A stretch of DNA of 64,000 nt from an uncultured Paracoccaceae bacterium (lineage in GTDB: Bacteria; Pseudomonadota; Alphaproteobacteria; Rhodobacterales; Rhodobacteraceae): contig CAKZRP010000058.1 in the NCBI GenBank assembly GCA_937146765.1, forward strand, positions 1-64,000. The letters are read 5' to 3'. Under the pieces are notes generated by a model, which saw nothing but the letters and a program-made list of their open reading frames with translations, searched no databases and was not told where the DNA came from. The stretch's first letter is position 1. Each line of letters opens with the position of its first letter. Of the stretch, positions 39,797 through 49,155 are shown piece by piece. A program made the translations under genes and the position numbers.

Positions 39797-40933
39797 TCAC
39801 TCGGCCAGGAGCGGCTCGTAGCGGGCATCGGTCAGGGTCTTCAGAAAGGCAACCAGCGCATCGATGCGCTTGTCGTCCAGCGCCGGCCCGTCGGTCAGCT
39901 CGGTCAGGGCAAGGGTCGCCGGCACCGGAGCCTCTCCCCAGGCTTCGCCGGTCTCCGGGTTCAATGCGGCCGCCTCGGACTTGCTGTTGTACTTGTTGTA
40001 GAAGGCCACCACCGTGCGCAGATCCTGAAAGACACCATTGTGCATGTAAGGGCCTGTCACCGCGACATTGCGCAGGGTCGGGGTGCGGAACTTGCCGCGC
40101 TGGGCCGGATCCTCCACCAGCGGATTGTCGAGGAGCCCGTTGTCGACCCAAGTCTCGGGCTTGCCATTCTCGGCCCTGCCCGCCTGATTCGTCGGCACGC
40201 CGATATTGTGGTAGCGGTAATCGCTGAAGGGTTCGGCCGGATCCATCGCGCTGCGGCGCAGTTGATGGCATTGGTTGCAGTTGGTGAACTGCTGCGAAAA
40301 GAACAGCAACCGCCCCAGTTCCTCCTCGTGGCTCAACTCCGCCTCTCCACGCAGGTAGCGGTCGTATTTGCTGTCAAAGGGCTGGAATTGCGCGCTGGAT
40401 TCGAAACTGGCCAGAGCGGTGCTGAGGGCCCGGAACCCCGCATCCGGATTGCTGGTGAGATCGACATCAAAAAGGCTTTTGAAGGCAGCGACATAGCGGG
40501 GATGTTCGGCCAACCGCGCCACCGCTTCCCTCTCGTCGGCAAGCCCCAGCTCAGCCGGATTGAGGATCGGCCCACCCGCCTGCGCCTCCAGATCCACTGC
40601 CCGCCCGTCCCAGAACTGACCGCCCACCCATTCGCCATCCTCCCGTTGGTGAAAGGGAGGCGACAGGAGTGCATAGGCGGCCGTAGGCGCGTTGCGTGCC
40701 CCCAGCGAGACGCCATCGTCCCCCCGCGAGAAGGCGCCCGCGGCATCGCGGCGAGGATCGGTGAAGGCCCGTTCAGGATCGTGACAGCTGGCACAGGACT
40801 GGCTGCGATTGGCCGAAAGATCGGTCTCAAAGAACAGGGCTTCTCCCAGTTGCTCCACCGTCGCCAGCTCCGCAACGCAAACTTCTGGAGCCAAGCAGGC
40901 GAAAAACAGGGCAGAGCGCAGAAGCGGCAGCAT
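39797..40933 (-). CDS. Di-haem cytochrome c peroxidase (CcpA/MauG family)
   Basis: A 378-residue exported protein (signal peptide about 1-21, LLRSALFFACLAPEVCVA). Two c-type haem sites: CASCH near residue 48 and CNQCH near 226, with the conserved GKFRTPTLRNVAVTGPYMHNG that carries a distal ligand region and the Trp/Met-bearing loops. It reduces hydrogen peroxide in the periplasm with electrons from cytochrome c, or belongs to the MauG-like oxidases; the sequence alone does not separate the two. It lies behind a possible own promoter. Confidence 0.88.
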   Translation of the reverse strand: MLPLLRSALFFACLAPEVCVAELATVEQLGEALFFETDLSANRSQSCASCHDPERAFTDPRRDAAGAFSRGDDGVSLGARNAPTAAYALLSPPFHQREDGEWVGGQFWDGRAVDLEAQAGGPILNPAELGLADEREAVARLAEHPRYVAAFKSLFDVDLTSNPDAGFRALSTALASFESSAQFQPFDSKYDRYLRGEAELSHEEELGRLLFFSQQFTNCNQCHQLRRSAMDPAEPFSDYRYHNIGVPTNQAGRAENGKPETWVDNGLLDNPLVEDPAQRGKFRTPTLRNVAVTGPYMHNGVFQDLRTVVAFYNKYNSKSEAAALNPETGEAWGEAPVPATLALTELTDGPALDDKRIDALVAFLKTLTDARYEPLLAE

Positions 40934-41042
40934 CGAGATCCTCCGGACGTCAGGACGCTCATCTAGCCCAATCGGGCGGCAAATTCCAGCCTTCCAGCCC
41001 GCCCCAGCCCCGCTGCGCTCTGCGTCAGGCCGGAGTGCTGCC

Positions 41043-41417
41043 TCAGATCGCCACCACCAGTGCCAGCGTCAACAGTTGGATGGAGGAAAACTGAAGAAAC
41101 TTAGGGTACTTGCCCGCAAGAAGCGCCGCACCGACCGCGTGAAGGAAGGCAGCCCCAAGCCCCAGCAGGACCCAATGGGGCAGCATCAGTTCTGTGGCCT
41201 CGACCCTGCCCTGCGCCAGAACCTGTTCCAGCCCGCTGGCTTTCATCCAAAGGCCGATCAGCGCACCGAGCACCACGCCCCAAAGCGTGGGCGCAAGTGC
41301 CCGTCCCTGACCCCGACCATGACAGGCGAGGATCGACTCCACCAGTTCGGGGCGCGGACGCGCGCCCGGCTGCCAGACAGAACGGCCATTTCCAGTTTGC
41401 ACCAAAGTCCCACGCAT
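41043..41417 (-). CDS. Small integral membrane protein, unknown
   Basis: The 124-residue product has three hydrophobic segments (LWGVVLGALIGLWM, LMLPHWVLLGLGAAFLHAVGAALL, LLTLALVVAI) and a basic N-terminal part with a cysteine (ILACHGRGQG). ATG 41417 follows GGAGGG at suitable distance, while a longer open frame to 41657 would overlap the lytic transglycosylase gene. I recognise no family. Downstream of the lytic transglycosylase on the same strand with 178 bases between. Confidence 0.65.
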   Translation of the reverse strand: MRGTLVQTGNGRSVWQPGARPRPELVESILACHGRGQGRALAPTLWGVVLGALIGLWMKASGLEQVLAQGRVEATELMLPHWVLLGLGAAFLHAVGAALLAGKYPKFLQFSSIQLLTLALVVAI

Positions 41418-41595
41418 CCAAATTCCCTCCAGGCTTCGGGCGCGGTTTCCTGCCAGAATGCGGCATCTTAATGACTTGTTAACGATGATGGCAGGGCAAA
41501 TGGTTAATGCCCCGAACCCTGCAGGATTCCGCCGTCGCAGGGTCTGCATTTGGCGATACATCACTTGTGGGTGGCCTGCCGCCGTCCCCGGCCGG

Positions 41596-42183
41596 TCAGC
41601 TGCCGAGGATCTTGCGCACGTAGGTCTGGGTTTCCTGATAGGGCGGTACACCGCCATATCGGCTCACCGCCTCGGGACCGGCGTTATAGGCGGCCAGAGC
41701 CAGGCGCCAGGAGCCGAACTTGCGGTATTGCTGCGCCAGATACTTGGCGCCGCCCCGCAGGTTTTCGGCCGGAACCAGCGGGTCCACCCCGAGACTGCGG
41801 GCGGTCTGCGGCATCAGCTGCGCCAGCCCCAATGCGCCCTTGTGTGACTGCGCCACCGGGTTCCAGTTGCTTTCCTGCTGCACCAGACGCAGGAAAAGGT
41901 CCTCCGGCACCCCATGGGCGCGGGCCGCACTGCGCGCGACCTCGATGAATTCGCCGCGGTAGTGCCCGCTGTAAATGGGCAGGATGTCATCCTTGAGACT
42001 GTCCGGCTTCAGCCGCTCGGAACCGCGATATTGGGTCGCGGCACGGGTATCAAGGAACTTTGCCTGAGCGGCAAAGCTTCGTTGTTTGGACTTCGACTGA
42101 AACAGATCACCGGCCCCGGCAGGGGCGGTACAGACAGTCAAGAGCAGGGCAGCGGCTGTGGCAGCAGTCGGAAAGCGTCGCAT
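41596..42183 (-). CDS. Lytic transglycosylase, SLT domain
   Basis: Cleaves the beta-1,4 linkage of peptidoglycan to give 1,6-anhydro-muropeptides. The 195-residue protein has a signal peptide (about 1-23, [18 protein letters not shown]) and an SLT domain with the catalytic Glu in [12 protein letters not shown] and the conserved [16 protein letters not shown] and [11 protein letters not shown]. The start at 42183 places the signal peptide properly; further upstream the frame is open but lacks sense. Divergent from ssb. Confidence 0.9.
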   Translation of the reverse strand: MRRFPTAATAAALLLTVCTAPAGAGDLFQSKSKQRSFAAQAKFLDTRAATQYRGSERLKPDSLKDDILPIYSGHYRGEFIEVARSAARAHGVPEDLFLRLVQQESNWNPVAQSHKGALGLAQLMPQTARSLGVDPLVPAENLRGGAKYLAQQYRKFGSWRLALAAYNAGPEAVSRYGGVPPYQETQTYVRKILGS

Positions 42184-42433
42184 CAATACGTCTGAACATC
42201 CAAGAGAGTGTCTGCCGACACTATAGGCAATTTTTGGGCAAAGGGAAGATATCCCCAATCGAGCTCCGGTGCTGACCGCTTTTCCGCCATATCCTTGGGA
42301 AACTCGGCCCTGCGCGCCCTTTCATCGCGTCGCCTTGGCCGTTAGGGTATCGCGCAGGCAAAGGATGGGATTCGACCTCCCCTCCCGGCGCGACAACCGC
42401 TCACGATCAAAAAGAACAAAGGACAGGACCCTC

Positions 42434-42973
42434 ATGGCCGGATCCCTGAACAAAGTAATGCTCATCGGCAACCTGGGCCGCGACCCGGAAGTGCGCAGCT
42501 TCCAGAATGGCGGCAAGGTGTGCAACCTGCGCATCGCCACCTCGGAAACCTGGAAGGATCGCAACACCGGCGAACGTCGTGAGCGCACCGAATGGCACAC
42601 AGTCGCCATCTTCAGCGAAGGCCTGGTGCGCGTCTGCGAGCAATACCTGCGCAAGGGGTCCAAGGTCTATATCGAGGGCCAACTGCAGACCCGCAAATGG
42701 CAGGACCAGAACGGTCAGGACCGGTATTCCACCGAGATCGTCCTGCAGGGCCTCGGCGGCACGCTGACCATGCTTGACGGGCGCGGCGAGGGCGGTTCGG
42801 GCGGTAGTGGTGGCGGCTTTGGCGGCGGTCAGGGCGGCGGCGACTACGGTGGCGATTACGGCGGCGGCTATGGTGGCGGCAACCAGGGTGGCAGCTACGG
42901 CGGTGGCAACAAGAGCGGCGGCTTCTCCGGTGGTCCTTCGCAGAACATCGACGACGACGAGATCCCGTTCTGA
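42434..42973 (+). CDS. ssb: Single-stranded DNA-binding protein
   Basis: Coats single-stranded DNA in replication and repair and recruits partner proteins. OB fold at 1-115 ([37 protein letters not shown]), then a linker of about 50 residues, almost wholly Gly with Tyr, Asn, Gln and Asp in GGxYGG-type repeats, and the acidic partner-binding tip DDDEIPF. The 179 residues match the family. The linker is encoded by a GGC/GGT-rich stretch with internal short repeats (42789-42940). A perfect terminator follows 20 bases downstream. Confidence 0.97.
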   Translation: MAGSLNKVMLIGNLGRDPEVRSFQNGGKVCNLRIATSETWKDRNTGERRERTEWHTVAIFSEGLVRVCEQYLRKGSKVYIEGQLQTRKWQDQNGQDRYSTEIVLQGLGGTLTMLDGRGEGGSGGSGGGFGGGQGGGDYGGDYGGGYGGGNQGGSYGGGNKSGGFSGGPSQNIDDDEIPF

Positions 42974-42993
42974 CACCCGGCCCCAGCGCCAAA

Positions 42994-43035
42994 ACAAAGA
43001 ACACCCGGTGCCTCGCGGCACCGGGTGTTCTTTGT
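42994..43035. terminator. Strong bidirectional terminator between ssb and aroB
   Basis: A perfect 19-base stem: the left arm at 42994-43012 begins ACAAAGAACACCCGG, the loop TCGC is at 43013-43016 and the right arm at 43017-43035 ends GTGTTCTTTGT. It lies 20 bases after ssb and 51 bases after the convergent aroB. Confidence 0.9.
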
Positions 43036-43086
43036 TCAGTCTTCCGACCAAGTTCTTGCGCTTGAGCCCCGAGACGACGCGGCACG

Positions 43087-44202
43087 TCACGTCCGCTGTG
43101 CCAGCGCCTCTTCCAGCACCTCGATCACCCTGGCCTGCGGCACATCGGCGGTCACAAAGGCCGCACCGATTCCGCGCGCGAGGATGAAGCGCAGCTGACC
43201 GTCGACCACCTTCTTGTCCTGCCCCATCAGGGCGACCAGTTCGGCGGCGGACGGCAAGTCTCCAGGGATATCCGCCAGATCGGTCTTCATCCCCATCGCC
43301 TTGAGATGCGCGCGCACCCGGCTCGGGTCCTCCTGACTGCACAGACCCAGCCGAGCCGACAGCTCGAAGGCCAGCGCGCAGCCAATGGCCACCCCCTCGC
43401 CATGCATCAGCCGGTCGCCATAGCCGGTTGCGGCCTCCAGCGCGTGACAGAAGGTATGGCCGAGGTTAAGGAGCGCACGATCACCCTGCTCGGTCTCGTC
43501 GCGCGCCACGATATCGGCCTTCATCTGAACCGAGCGCGCCACCGCCTCCACCCGGAGGGTCAGGTCGCCCGCCGCCATCGCCGGACCGTTGACCTCCAGC
43601 CAGTCAAAAAAGGCCGCATCGCCCAACAACCCGTATTTCACCACCTCGCCATAGCCCGCGAGAAAGTCGCGCGGGGTCAGCGTCGACAGCACCTCAGTAT
43701 CAGCCAGCACAAGGCTCGGCTGGTGAAAGGCGCCAATCAGGTTCTTGCCCTGCGGCGCGTTGATGCCGGTCTTGCCGCCCACCGAACTGTCGACCTGCGC
43801 GAGTAGCGAGGTCGGGATCTGCACGAAACGCACGCCCCGGCGCAGCACTGCCGCGGCAAACCCCGCAAGATCACCGATCACGCCGCCGCCAAAGGCGATG
43901 ACCACGTCATTGCGCTCGACCTTCTGTTCCAATAGCCATTCTACCGCGCGACTAAATTGCGGCCAGCCCTTGGTCGCCTCGCCCGGCGGCAAGGCCAGCG
44001 CCTCCATGGTGATGCCCTCGGCGGCAAGACCGGCCCGCAGCGCCTCCAGATGAAGGCCCGCCACCGTCTCGTCGGTCAGCACAGCCACCCGCTTGCGCCG
44101 CAGCAGCGGCGCGATATGCCGGCCTGCCTGCGCCACCAGGCCCGGGCCGATCACAACATCATAGGCGCGGGTATCCAGCGGCACGTGAACAGTCTTCTGC
44201 AT
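43087..44202 (-). CDS. aroB: 3-dehydroquinate synthase
   Basis: Second shikimate-pathway enzyme; NAD- and zinc-dependent ring closure of DAHP. The 371 residues show GGGVIGDLAGFAAAVLRRGVRF, LLAQVDSSVGGKTGIN, the zinc ligands in ALLNLGHTFCHALEA and HGEGVAIG. ATG 44202 shares a base with the aroK stop (TGATG), so the two shikimate genes are translated together. Length agrees with the family. Confidence 0.97.
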   Translation of the reverse strand: MQKTVHVPLDTRAYDVVIGPGLVAQAGRHIAPLLRRKRVAVLTDETVAGLHLEALRAGLAAEGITMEALALPPGEATKGWPQFSRAVEWLLEQKVERNDVVIAFGGGVIGDLAGFAAAVLRRGVRFVQIPTSLLAQVDSSVGGKTGINAPQGKNLIGAFHQPSLVLADTEVLSTLTPRDFLAGYGEVVKYGLLGDAAFFDWLEVNGPAMAAGDLTLRVEAVARSVQMKADIVARDETEQGDRALLNLGHTFCHALEAATGYGDRLMHGEGVAIGCALAFELSARLGLCSQEDPSRVRAHLKAMGMKTDLADIPGDLPSAAELVALMGQDKKVVDGQLRFILARGIGAAFVTADVPQARVIEVLEEALAQRT

Positions 44203-44792
44203 CAATGAAACTCCAGAACATCCGGGCGGGCGCGCAGCGCCTCCAGAACCCGGTCCACCATCTTGTCAATCGAGGTCTGCCCGTCCGAGGGCACGGTCAC
44301 ATCGGCCAGCGCATAGACCGGCACTCGCGCGTGATAGAGGTCCGACAGCGTCTGATAGGGATCGGTCGATTTCAGCAAGGGGCGCGAATCCCGCCCCTTC
44401 ACCCGCTTCCACAGCACATCGAGGTCCGCCTGCAGGCAGACCGAGACACCCACCGCGCTCATCACCTGGCGATTGCGTTCGGCCATGAAGGCGCCGCCGC
44501 CGGTCGAGAGCACACCGCATTCCTCCTTCAGAAGGCGCGAGATGACCTGATGTTCCTTTTCGCGAAAAAACGGCTCGCCATCGCGGGCAAAGATCTCCGG
44601 AATCGACATATTCGCCGCCGCTTCGATCTCATGGTCACTGTCGAGAAAAGGCACCCCGAGCCGCTGAGCCAAGGCGCGACCAACGGCGGTCTTGCCCGCG
44701 CCCATCATGCCGACGAGAACGATGGTTTTCTTCAGTTTCCCCGGCGCGCAACTTTCTGCCACCGCCCCGCTGATTTGGTCTTTTTCGCTCAT
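44202..44792 (-). CDS. aroK: Shikimate kinase
   Basis: Phosphorylates shikimate at O3. Walker A is GMMGAGKTAVGRALA (about 28-42), then PFLDSDHEIEAAA with the Mg/shikimate-binding Asp, and LSTGGGAFM. ATG 44792 gives 196 residues; an N-terminal stretch of about 20 residues precedes the P-loop. GGAAGA is four bases upstream. The upstream 83 bases are shared with the divergent small membrane protein gene. Confidence 0.96.
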   Translation of the reverse strand: MSEKDQISGAVAESCAPGKLKKTIVLVGMMGAGKTAVGRALAQRLGVPFLDSDHEIEAAANMSIPEIFARDGEPFFREKEHQVISRLLKEECGVLSTGGGAFMAERNRQVMSAVGVSVCLQADLDVLWKRVKGRDSRPLLKSTDPYQTLSDLYHARVPVYALADVTVPSDGQTSIDKMVDRVLEALRARPDVLEFH

Positions 44793-44875
44793 TCTTCCGT
44801 GAATGACGTGATATTGCCGAAAAGGCCATATATAAAACTCGCAAAACAGGCAAAGAAACAGGCACCGGGACTCCC

Positions 44876-45025
44876 ATGGCACGTTTGGCAAAATACTTGG
44901 CTATCCTCATCCTTCTTGCGGCAGTGGCCCTGGTGGCCTACGCCTATGTAGGCCCTTGGTTCGGCGCGGATTTCTCCGCTCCGGCGGAGGAAGTGCGCAA
45001 ACCCGTGGTGCTCAATGCCGACTAA
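44876..45025 (+). CDS. Small membrane protein (49 residues), unknown function
   Basis: Starts MARLAKYLAILILLAAV, spans the membrane once (about residues 8-26) and ends VRKPVVLNAD. The next gene begins inside its last codons (start 45015, stop 45025), an 11-base overlap that suggests translational coupling. It is divergent from aroK. No family is recognised; the coupling to a periplasmic protein hints at a shared envelope task, by inference. Confidence 0.68.
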   Translation: MARLAKYLAILILLAAVALVAYAYVGPWFGADFSAPAEEVRKPVVLNAD

Positions 45026-46544
45026 GAACGCCGCTCTGCTCCTCGGCGGCCTGCTGCTGACGACAGAGCCCGGATGGGCGCGTGACCCGCTCACCGCGAT
45101 CGACTGGCTGAACACCGCCCCGCCGGTGGCGAATATCCCCGCGACCCTGTTGCTGGAACCCCCCGTGGCGCAGAGCGCCGGCGGGCCGGATATCATCGTC
45201 ACCCCGCTGGAGCGGCTGGTACCGCCGGTGGGGCTGGTGGCACAGAGCCGCACCGGCCTACCGGTCTCCCTCTGGCAGGGCAGTGCTCCCGACCGGCTGG
45301 CGGAACTCATCCGCGATGTGCCGGTCACCGGCCTTCCGGCGATGCAGTCGCTTTTGATGACGCTTCTGTTGACCGATGCGCGGCCACCATTTCGGGACGA
45401 GGATCAGGTGCTGCTGGCGCGGCTCGACCGGCTGCGCGAGATCGGTGCCACCGATCCGGTACAGGCGCTGGTGCAGGAGGCCGGGCCGACCGAGACCCCG
45501 GCCCGTTTTGCCCGCTGGTTCGATGCCACCTTGCTCAACGGCGACGAGGATCGCAGCTGCGCGGCGCTGACGGCGGCGCCCTACCTGCTCGACGATTACC
45601 CGGCGCGGATCTTCTGCGCCGCGCGGCGGGGCGATTGGCCCACCGCTGCGCTGATGTTGGAAACCGCCCATGCGCTGGAACTGATCTCCAAGGCGGAACT
45701 GGCCCTGCTGGACCGGTTCCTCAACCCCGATATCTACGAGGGGATGCCGCCGCTGCCGCTGCCGGCCAGTCCGACACCGCTGGAGTTCCGTCTCTACGAG
45801 ACCATTGGCGAGCCCATGCCGACCACGGCACTGCCGCGCGCCTTTGCCAGCGCGGATCTGCGCGATCTCGCCGGCTGGAAGGCCCAGCTCGAGGCGGCAG
45901 AACGCTTGACCCGCAGTCGCGCGATGAACCCGAACCAGTTGCTGGGTCTCTTCACAGCCCGTCAGCCTGCCGCCTCTGGCGGAATCTGGGACCGGGTGGC
46001 CGCGGTGCAGAGGTTTGACACTGCGCTCAGCGCCGGCAGCGCCGAAGCGGTGCGCAAGACTCTACCGCCGCTCTGGGCCGCCGCCAAGGAGGCGGGGCTG
46101 GAACTCGCCATGGCCGATCTCTTTGCCCCCCGTCTGGCGCAAGTCACCCTTGACGGCCCGACCGCCAGGATCGCCTGGGATCTGCGTCTGTTGTCGGCGG
46201 ATTACGAGGCGGCAGCCTCCACACCGCCCGATGACAGCACCGCCGCCCGTTTCCTCGCCTCCCTGGCCACGGGCGCACCGGATGCCGCCCTCGCCGCCTC
46301 GGCGCTGGAGCGGGCCATAGCGCGTGGCTTTGCCCCCGAGAGTACCCTTCCCGCCGCCCAGCAGCTGCTGCTGGATCAGGCCCGTCTCGGCGAGGCCATC
46401 CTTGTGACGATGAAGAGCTTCTCGCATGGGGCCGATGGCAACCTCGAAACCCTCGCCCTGTCGCTCGCAGCCTTCCGGCACATGGGGCTGGAGGACACAG
46501 CCCGGCGCGCGGCGCTTCAATTGCTGCTGTTGCCAAGGGGCTGA
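45015..46544 (+). CDS. Periplasmic protein of unknown function, helical repeats
   Basis: A 509-residue protein with a signal peptide (about 1-22, NAALLLGGLLLTTEPGWA). The rest is Ala/Leu-rich and appears largely helical, with repeated patterns such as AALMLETAHALELISKAELALLDRFL and ALSLAAFRHMGLEDTARRAALQ reminiscent of tetratricopeptide-like solenoids. Two cysteines (about 181 and 198) could pair in the periplasm. I recognise no named family. It is overlapped by the upstream small membrane gene and followed after six bases by xerD, so the three are probably one transcript. Confidence 0.8.
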   Translation: MPTKNAALLLGGLLLTTEPGWARDPLTAIDWLNTAPPVANIPATLLLEPPVAQSAGGPDIIVTPLERLVPPVGLVAQSRTGLPVSLWQGSAPDRLAELIRDVPVTGLPAMQSLLMTLLLTDARPPFRDEDQVLLARLDRLREIGATDPVQALVQEAGPTETPARFARWFDATLLNGDEDRSCAALTAAPYLLDDYPARIFCAARRGDWPTAALMLETAHALELISKAELALLDRFLNPDIYEGMPPLPLPASPTPLEFRLYETIGEPMPTTALPRAFASADLRDLAGWKAQLEAAERLTRSRAMNPNQLLGLFTARQPAASGGIWDRVAAVQRFDTALSAGSAEAVRKTLPPLWAAAKEAGLELAMADLFAPRLAQVTLDGPTARIAWDLRLLSADYEAAASTPPDDSTAARFLASLATGAPDAALAASALERAIARGFAPESTLPAAQQLLLDQARLGEAILVTMKSFSHGADGNLETLALSLAAFRHMGLEDTARRAALQLLLLPRG

Positions 46545-46550
46545 CCGACA

Positions 46551-47507
46551 ATGCGCGCGCCGGATGATGACCATCAGTGGATCTCGACCTTCCTCGACGC
46601 CCAGGCGGCCGAACTCGGCGCTGCACGCAACACTCTTTTGGCCTATGGCCGCGACCTCAAGGATGTGGCGCAATGGCTGGGCTATCGGAACTTGAGCTTT
46701 GCCGCCGCCCGCCAGGACACCATCGAATCCTATCTCATCGCCTGTGACGGCGAGGGGCTGAGCCGCGCAACCCGCGCCCGGCGTCTGTCGGCGATCAAGC
46801 AGATCTACCGTTTTGCCTTCGAGGAGGGCTGGCGCGCCGACAACCCCGCCCTCCAGATCAAGGGGCCGGGCCGGGCCAAGTCACTGCCCAAGACGCTGGA
46901 GGTGGTCGAGGTCGACCGCTTGCTTGAGGCCGCTCGCGTCACCGGGCGCAGCGAGGTGGACCGGCTGCGCAACACCTGCCTGATGGAGGTGCTCTATGCC
47001 ACCGGCATGCGGGTGAGCGAGCTGGTCTCCCTGCCCGCCGCCGCCGCGCGCGGCGATCCAAATATGCTCCTGATCCTCGGCAAAGGCGGCAAGGAGCGCA
47101 TGGTGCCGTTGTCGCCCCCGGCCCGTCGGGCGCTGGCCCTCTGGCTCGACACCCGGGACGCGGCAGAGGAAAAGCGCGAGAAGAAAGGGCAGAAGCCGTC
47201 ACGGTTCCTGTTCCCCTCGCGCAGCAAGGACGGGCATCTGACCCGGCACCGGTTCTACCTGCTGGTCAAGGAACTGGCAGTGGTCGGCGGCGTCTCGCCC
47301 GAGAAGGTGACGCCGCATACGCTGCGCCATGCCTTTGCCACCCATCTTCTGGCCAATGGGGCCGATCTGCGCGCGATTCAGGCGCTGCTGGGCCATGCGG
47401 ATATCGCCACCACCGAGATCTATACCCATGTTCTGGATGCGCGACTGGCAGAGCTGGTCCACAAACACCACCCGCTGGCACGGAAAGACGACGTCTGCGG
47501 CGACTGA
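46551..47507 (+). CDS. xerD: Site-specific tyrosine recombinase XerD
   Basis: With XerC resolves chromosome dimers at dif. The N-terminal core-binding domain covers about 8-95; the catalytic residues are seen as Arg154 (TGMRVSEL), Lys178 (LGKGGKER), His256 and Arg259 (HTLRH), His282 (LGHADI) and Tyr291 (YTHV). The 318 residues are slightly longer than the 298 of E. coli because of a charged insert (DAAEEKREKKGQKP). Chromosomal context (aroK-aroB divergent, CNNM gene downstream) is typical for alphaproteobacteria and argues against an integrase. Confidence 0.93.
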   Translation: MRAPDDDHQWISTFLDAQAAELGAARNTLLAYGRDLKDVAQWLGYRNLSFAAARQDTIESYLIACDGEGLSRATRARRLSAIKQIYRFAFEEGWRADNPALQIKGPGRAKSLPKTLEVVEVDRLLEAARVTGRSEVDRLRNTCLMEVLYATGMRVSELVSLPAAAARGDPNMLLILGKGGKERMVPLSPPARRALALWLDTRDAAEEKREKKGQKPSRFLFPSRSKDGHLTRHRFYLLVKELAVVGGVSPEKVTPHTLRHAFATHLLANGADLRAIQALLGHADIATTEIYTHVLDARLAELVHKHHPLARKDDVCGD

Positions 47508-47584
47508 TCGCTGCCGCGATGACTTGAACCAAGCCCTCCCGCACTCCATAAACCATAGCAATCAAAGCTTTTCAGGACCTGACA

Positions 47585-48898
47585 ATGGACAGCGCCGCCA
47601 CCGTTCTAGATTCCTCCTTCTGGCTCACCATCGCCGGCATCGTGCTGCTGCTGGTGTTGTCGGGATTCTTTTCCGGGTCCGAGACTGCGCTGACGGCGGC
47701 CTCGCGCGGCAAGCTGCGCAGCCAGGCCGACAAGGGCTCGCGCGGGGCTGAGCGGGCGCTCGAGGTGACCGAGGACAACGAGAGGCTAATCGGCTCGGTC
47801 CTGCTGGGCAACAACCTCGTCAACATCCTTGCCGCTTCGCTGGCCACCTCCCTGTTCACAAAGATCTTTGGCGAGAGCGGCGTGGCACTGGCGACTCTGG
47901 TGATGACCTTCCTGGTCTTGATCTTCGCCGAGGTGCTGCCGAAGACCTATGCCATCACCAATGCCGAGAAGGCCGCCGCTGCTGTGGCGCCGGTGGTCGG
48001 CACGCTGGTGACCATCCTTGCGCCAATCGTGGGCGCGGTGCGGCTCCTCGTTCGCGGGGTGCTGCGGATCTTTGGCGTGCGGATCGACCCCGACAGCCAT
48101 ATCATGGCGGTGCGCGAGGAGATCGTCGGCGCCCTCCAGATTGGCCATTCCGAAGGTGTGGTGGAAAAGGAGGACCGTGACCGGATCCTCGGCGCGCTCG
48201 ACCTTTCCGACCGATTTGTCGAGGAGATCATGCTGCATCGCTCCAAGATCGAGATGATCGATGCCGATGCCGACCCCGAATCGATCTTGGAGCAATGTCT
48301 GACTTCCTCGCACACCCGCCTGCCGGTGTTTCGCGCCGACCAGGAGAACATCATCGGCGTGGTCCACGCCAAGGACCTCCTGCGCAAGATGTATGCCAAG
48401 ATCGGCGGACCAGATGGCGATGCTTCGCGGCTGCGCGACTTCAAGATCACCGAGGTGACCAAACCGCCCTATTTCATCCCAGAGACCACCACCCTCGACG
48501 AGCAGATGCGGCAGTTCCTGCGCATCCGCAGCCATTTTGCGCTGGTGGTGGATGAATACGGCTCTCTGCAAGGTCTGATCACGCTCGAAGATATCCTCGA
48601 GGAGATCGTCGGCGAGATCACCGACGAATTCGACCCCGCCGAGCAGAGCTTTGCCCGCAAGACCGGCGATGGCAACTACCTCGTCGAAGGCGCCACCACC
48701 ATCCGCGACCTCAACCGGGCGATGGACTGGAACCTGCCGGACCTGGAGGCCAATACGGTGGCCGGTCTGGTGATTCACGAGGCGCAGATGATCCCGACGG
48801 TGGGACAGGTCTTTTCCTTCCATGGCTTCCGTTTCGAAGTGATGGCGCGGGACGGCAACCGGGTGACCGGGCTGAAGATCCGCCCGCTCGAAGGCTGA
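47585..48898 (+). CDS. CNNM/HlyC family protein with CBS domains
   Basis: A 437-residue membrane protein: a DUF21/CNNM transmembrane domain (about 12-190; VLLLVLSGFFSGSETALTAAS, NLVNILAASLATSLF, VLIFAEVLPKTYA), a pair of CBS domains (about 205-335; LVVDEYGSLQGLITLEDILEEIVGEI) and a CorC_HlyC C-terminal domain (about 350-435). Relatives are implicated in magnesium or cobalt efflux or in modulating transporters; older annotations call them hemolysins without good reason. Starts 77 bases after xerD. Confidence 0.92.
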   Translation: MDSAATVLDSSFWLTIAGIVLLLVLSGFFSGSETALTAASRGKLRSQADKGSRGAERALEVTEDNERLIGSVLLGNNLVNILAASLATSLFTKIFGESGVALATLVMTFLVLIFAEVLPKTYAITNAEKAAAAVAPVVGTLVTILAPIVGAVRLLVRGVLRIFGVRIDPDSHIMAVREEIVGALQIGHSEGVVEKEDRDRILGALDLSDRFVEEIMLHRSKIEMIDADADPESILEQCLTSSHTRLPVFRADQENIIGVVHAKDLLRKMYAKIGGPDGDASRLRDFKITEVTKPPYFIPETTTLDEQMRQFLRIRSHFALVVDEYGSLQGLITLEDILEEIVGEITDEFDPAEQSFARKTGDGNYLVEGATTIRDLNRAMDWNLPDLEANTVAGLVIHEAQMIPTVGQVFSFHGFRFEVMARDGNRVTGLKIRPLEG

Positions 48899-48959
48899 AG
48901 TCTCCTTCCGTAAACCGCGATTTGAGAGGTTTCGCCTCTGGCTGCGCCCGAGACGACCG

Positions 48960-48994
48960 GCGCCGCGCGCGCCCCTGCGGGGCGCGCGCGGCGC
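48960..48994. other. Long perfect GC hairpin downstream of the CNNM gene
   Basis: A 16-base stem (48960-48975 with 48979-48994) made almost only of alternating G and C surrounds a three-base loop TGC. It lies 61 bases past the stop codon without a T tract. It may end the transcript by folding, protect the 3' end, or be a Z-DNA-prone element. Confidence 0.6.
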
Positions 48995-49155
48995 ATCCGC
49001 ATCCATTCATCACCCAGACTCTGTTCAGCTGGCGAAATGAGCAGGCAGCGGATCATTGCCGCTGCCGCCGACATCACATGTCGCTTTTCAACTGGACTAC
49101 TAGGCATAACTGTCCAGAATAGGGTCAAACGAGATCCTGACAGGGAGATACCCCC

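Noticed and set aside
42789..42940. Short tandem repeats, CRISPR-like at first sight
   Set aside because: They encode the Gly-rich linker of SSB in frame; there are no equal-length repeats with unique spacers.
46551..47507. Tyrosine recombinase as the integrase of a mobile island
   Set aside because: Sequence and context (aroK-aroB, CNNM gene) are those of chromosomal XerD; no attachment duplication or foreign genes are seen, and the tRNA-Ser at 58.2 kb is not its neighbour.
47585..48898. Hemolysin annotation for the CNNM/CBS protein
   Set aside because: DUF21, CBS and CorC domains denote a membrane ion-homeostasis protein; the hemolysin label is historical.
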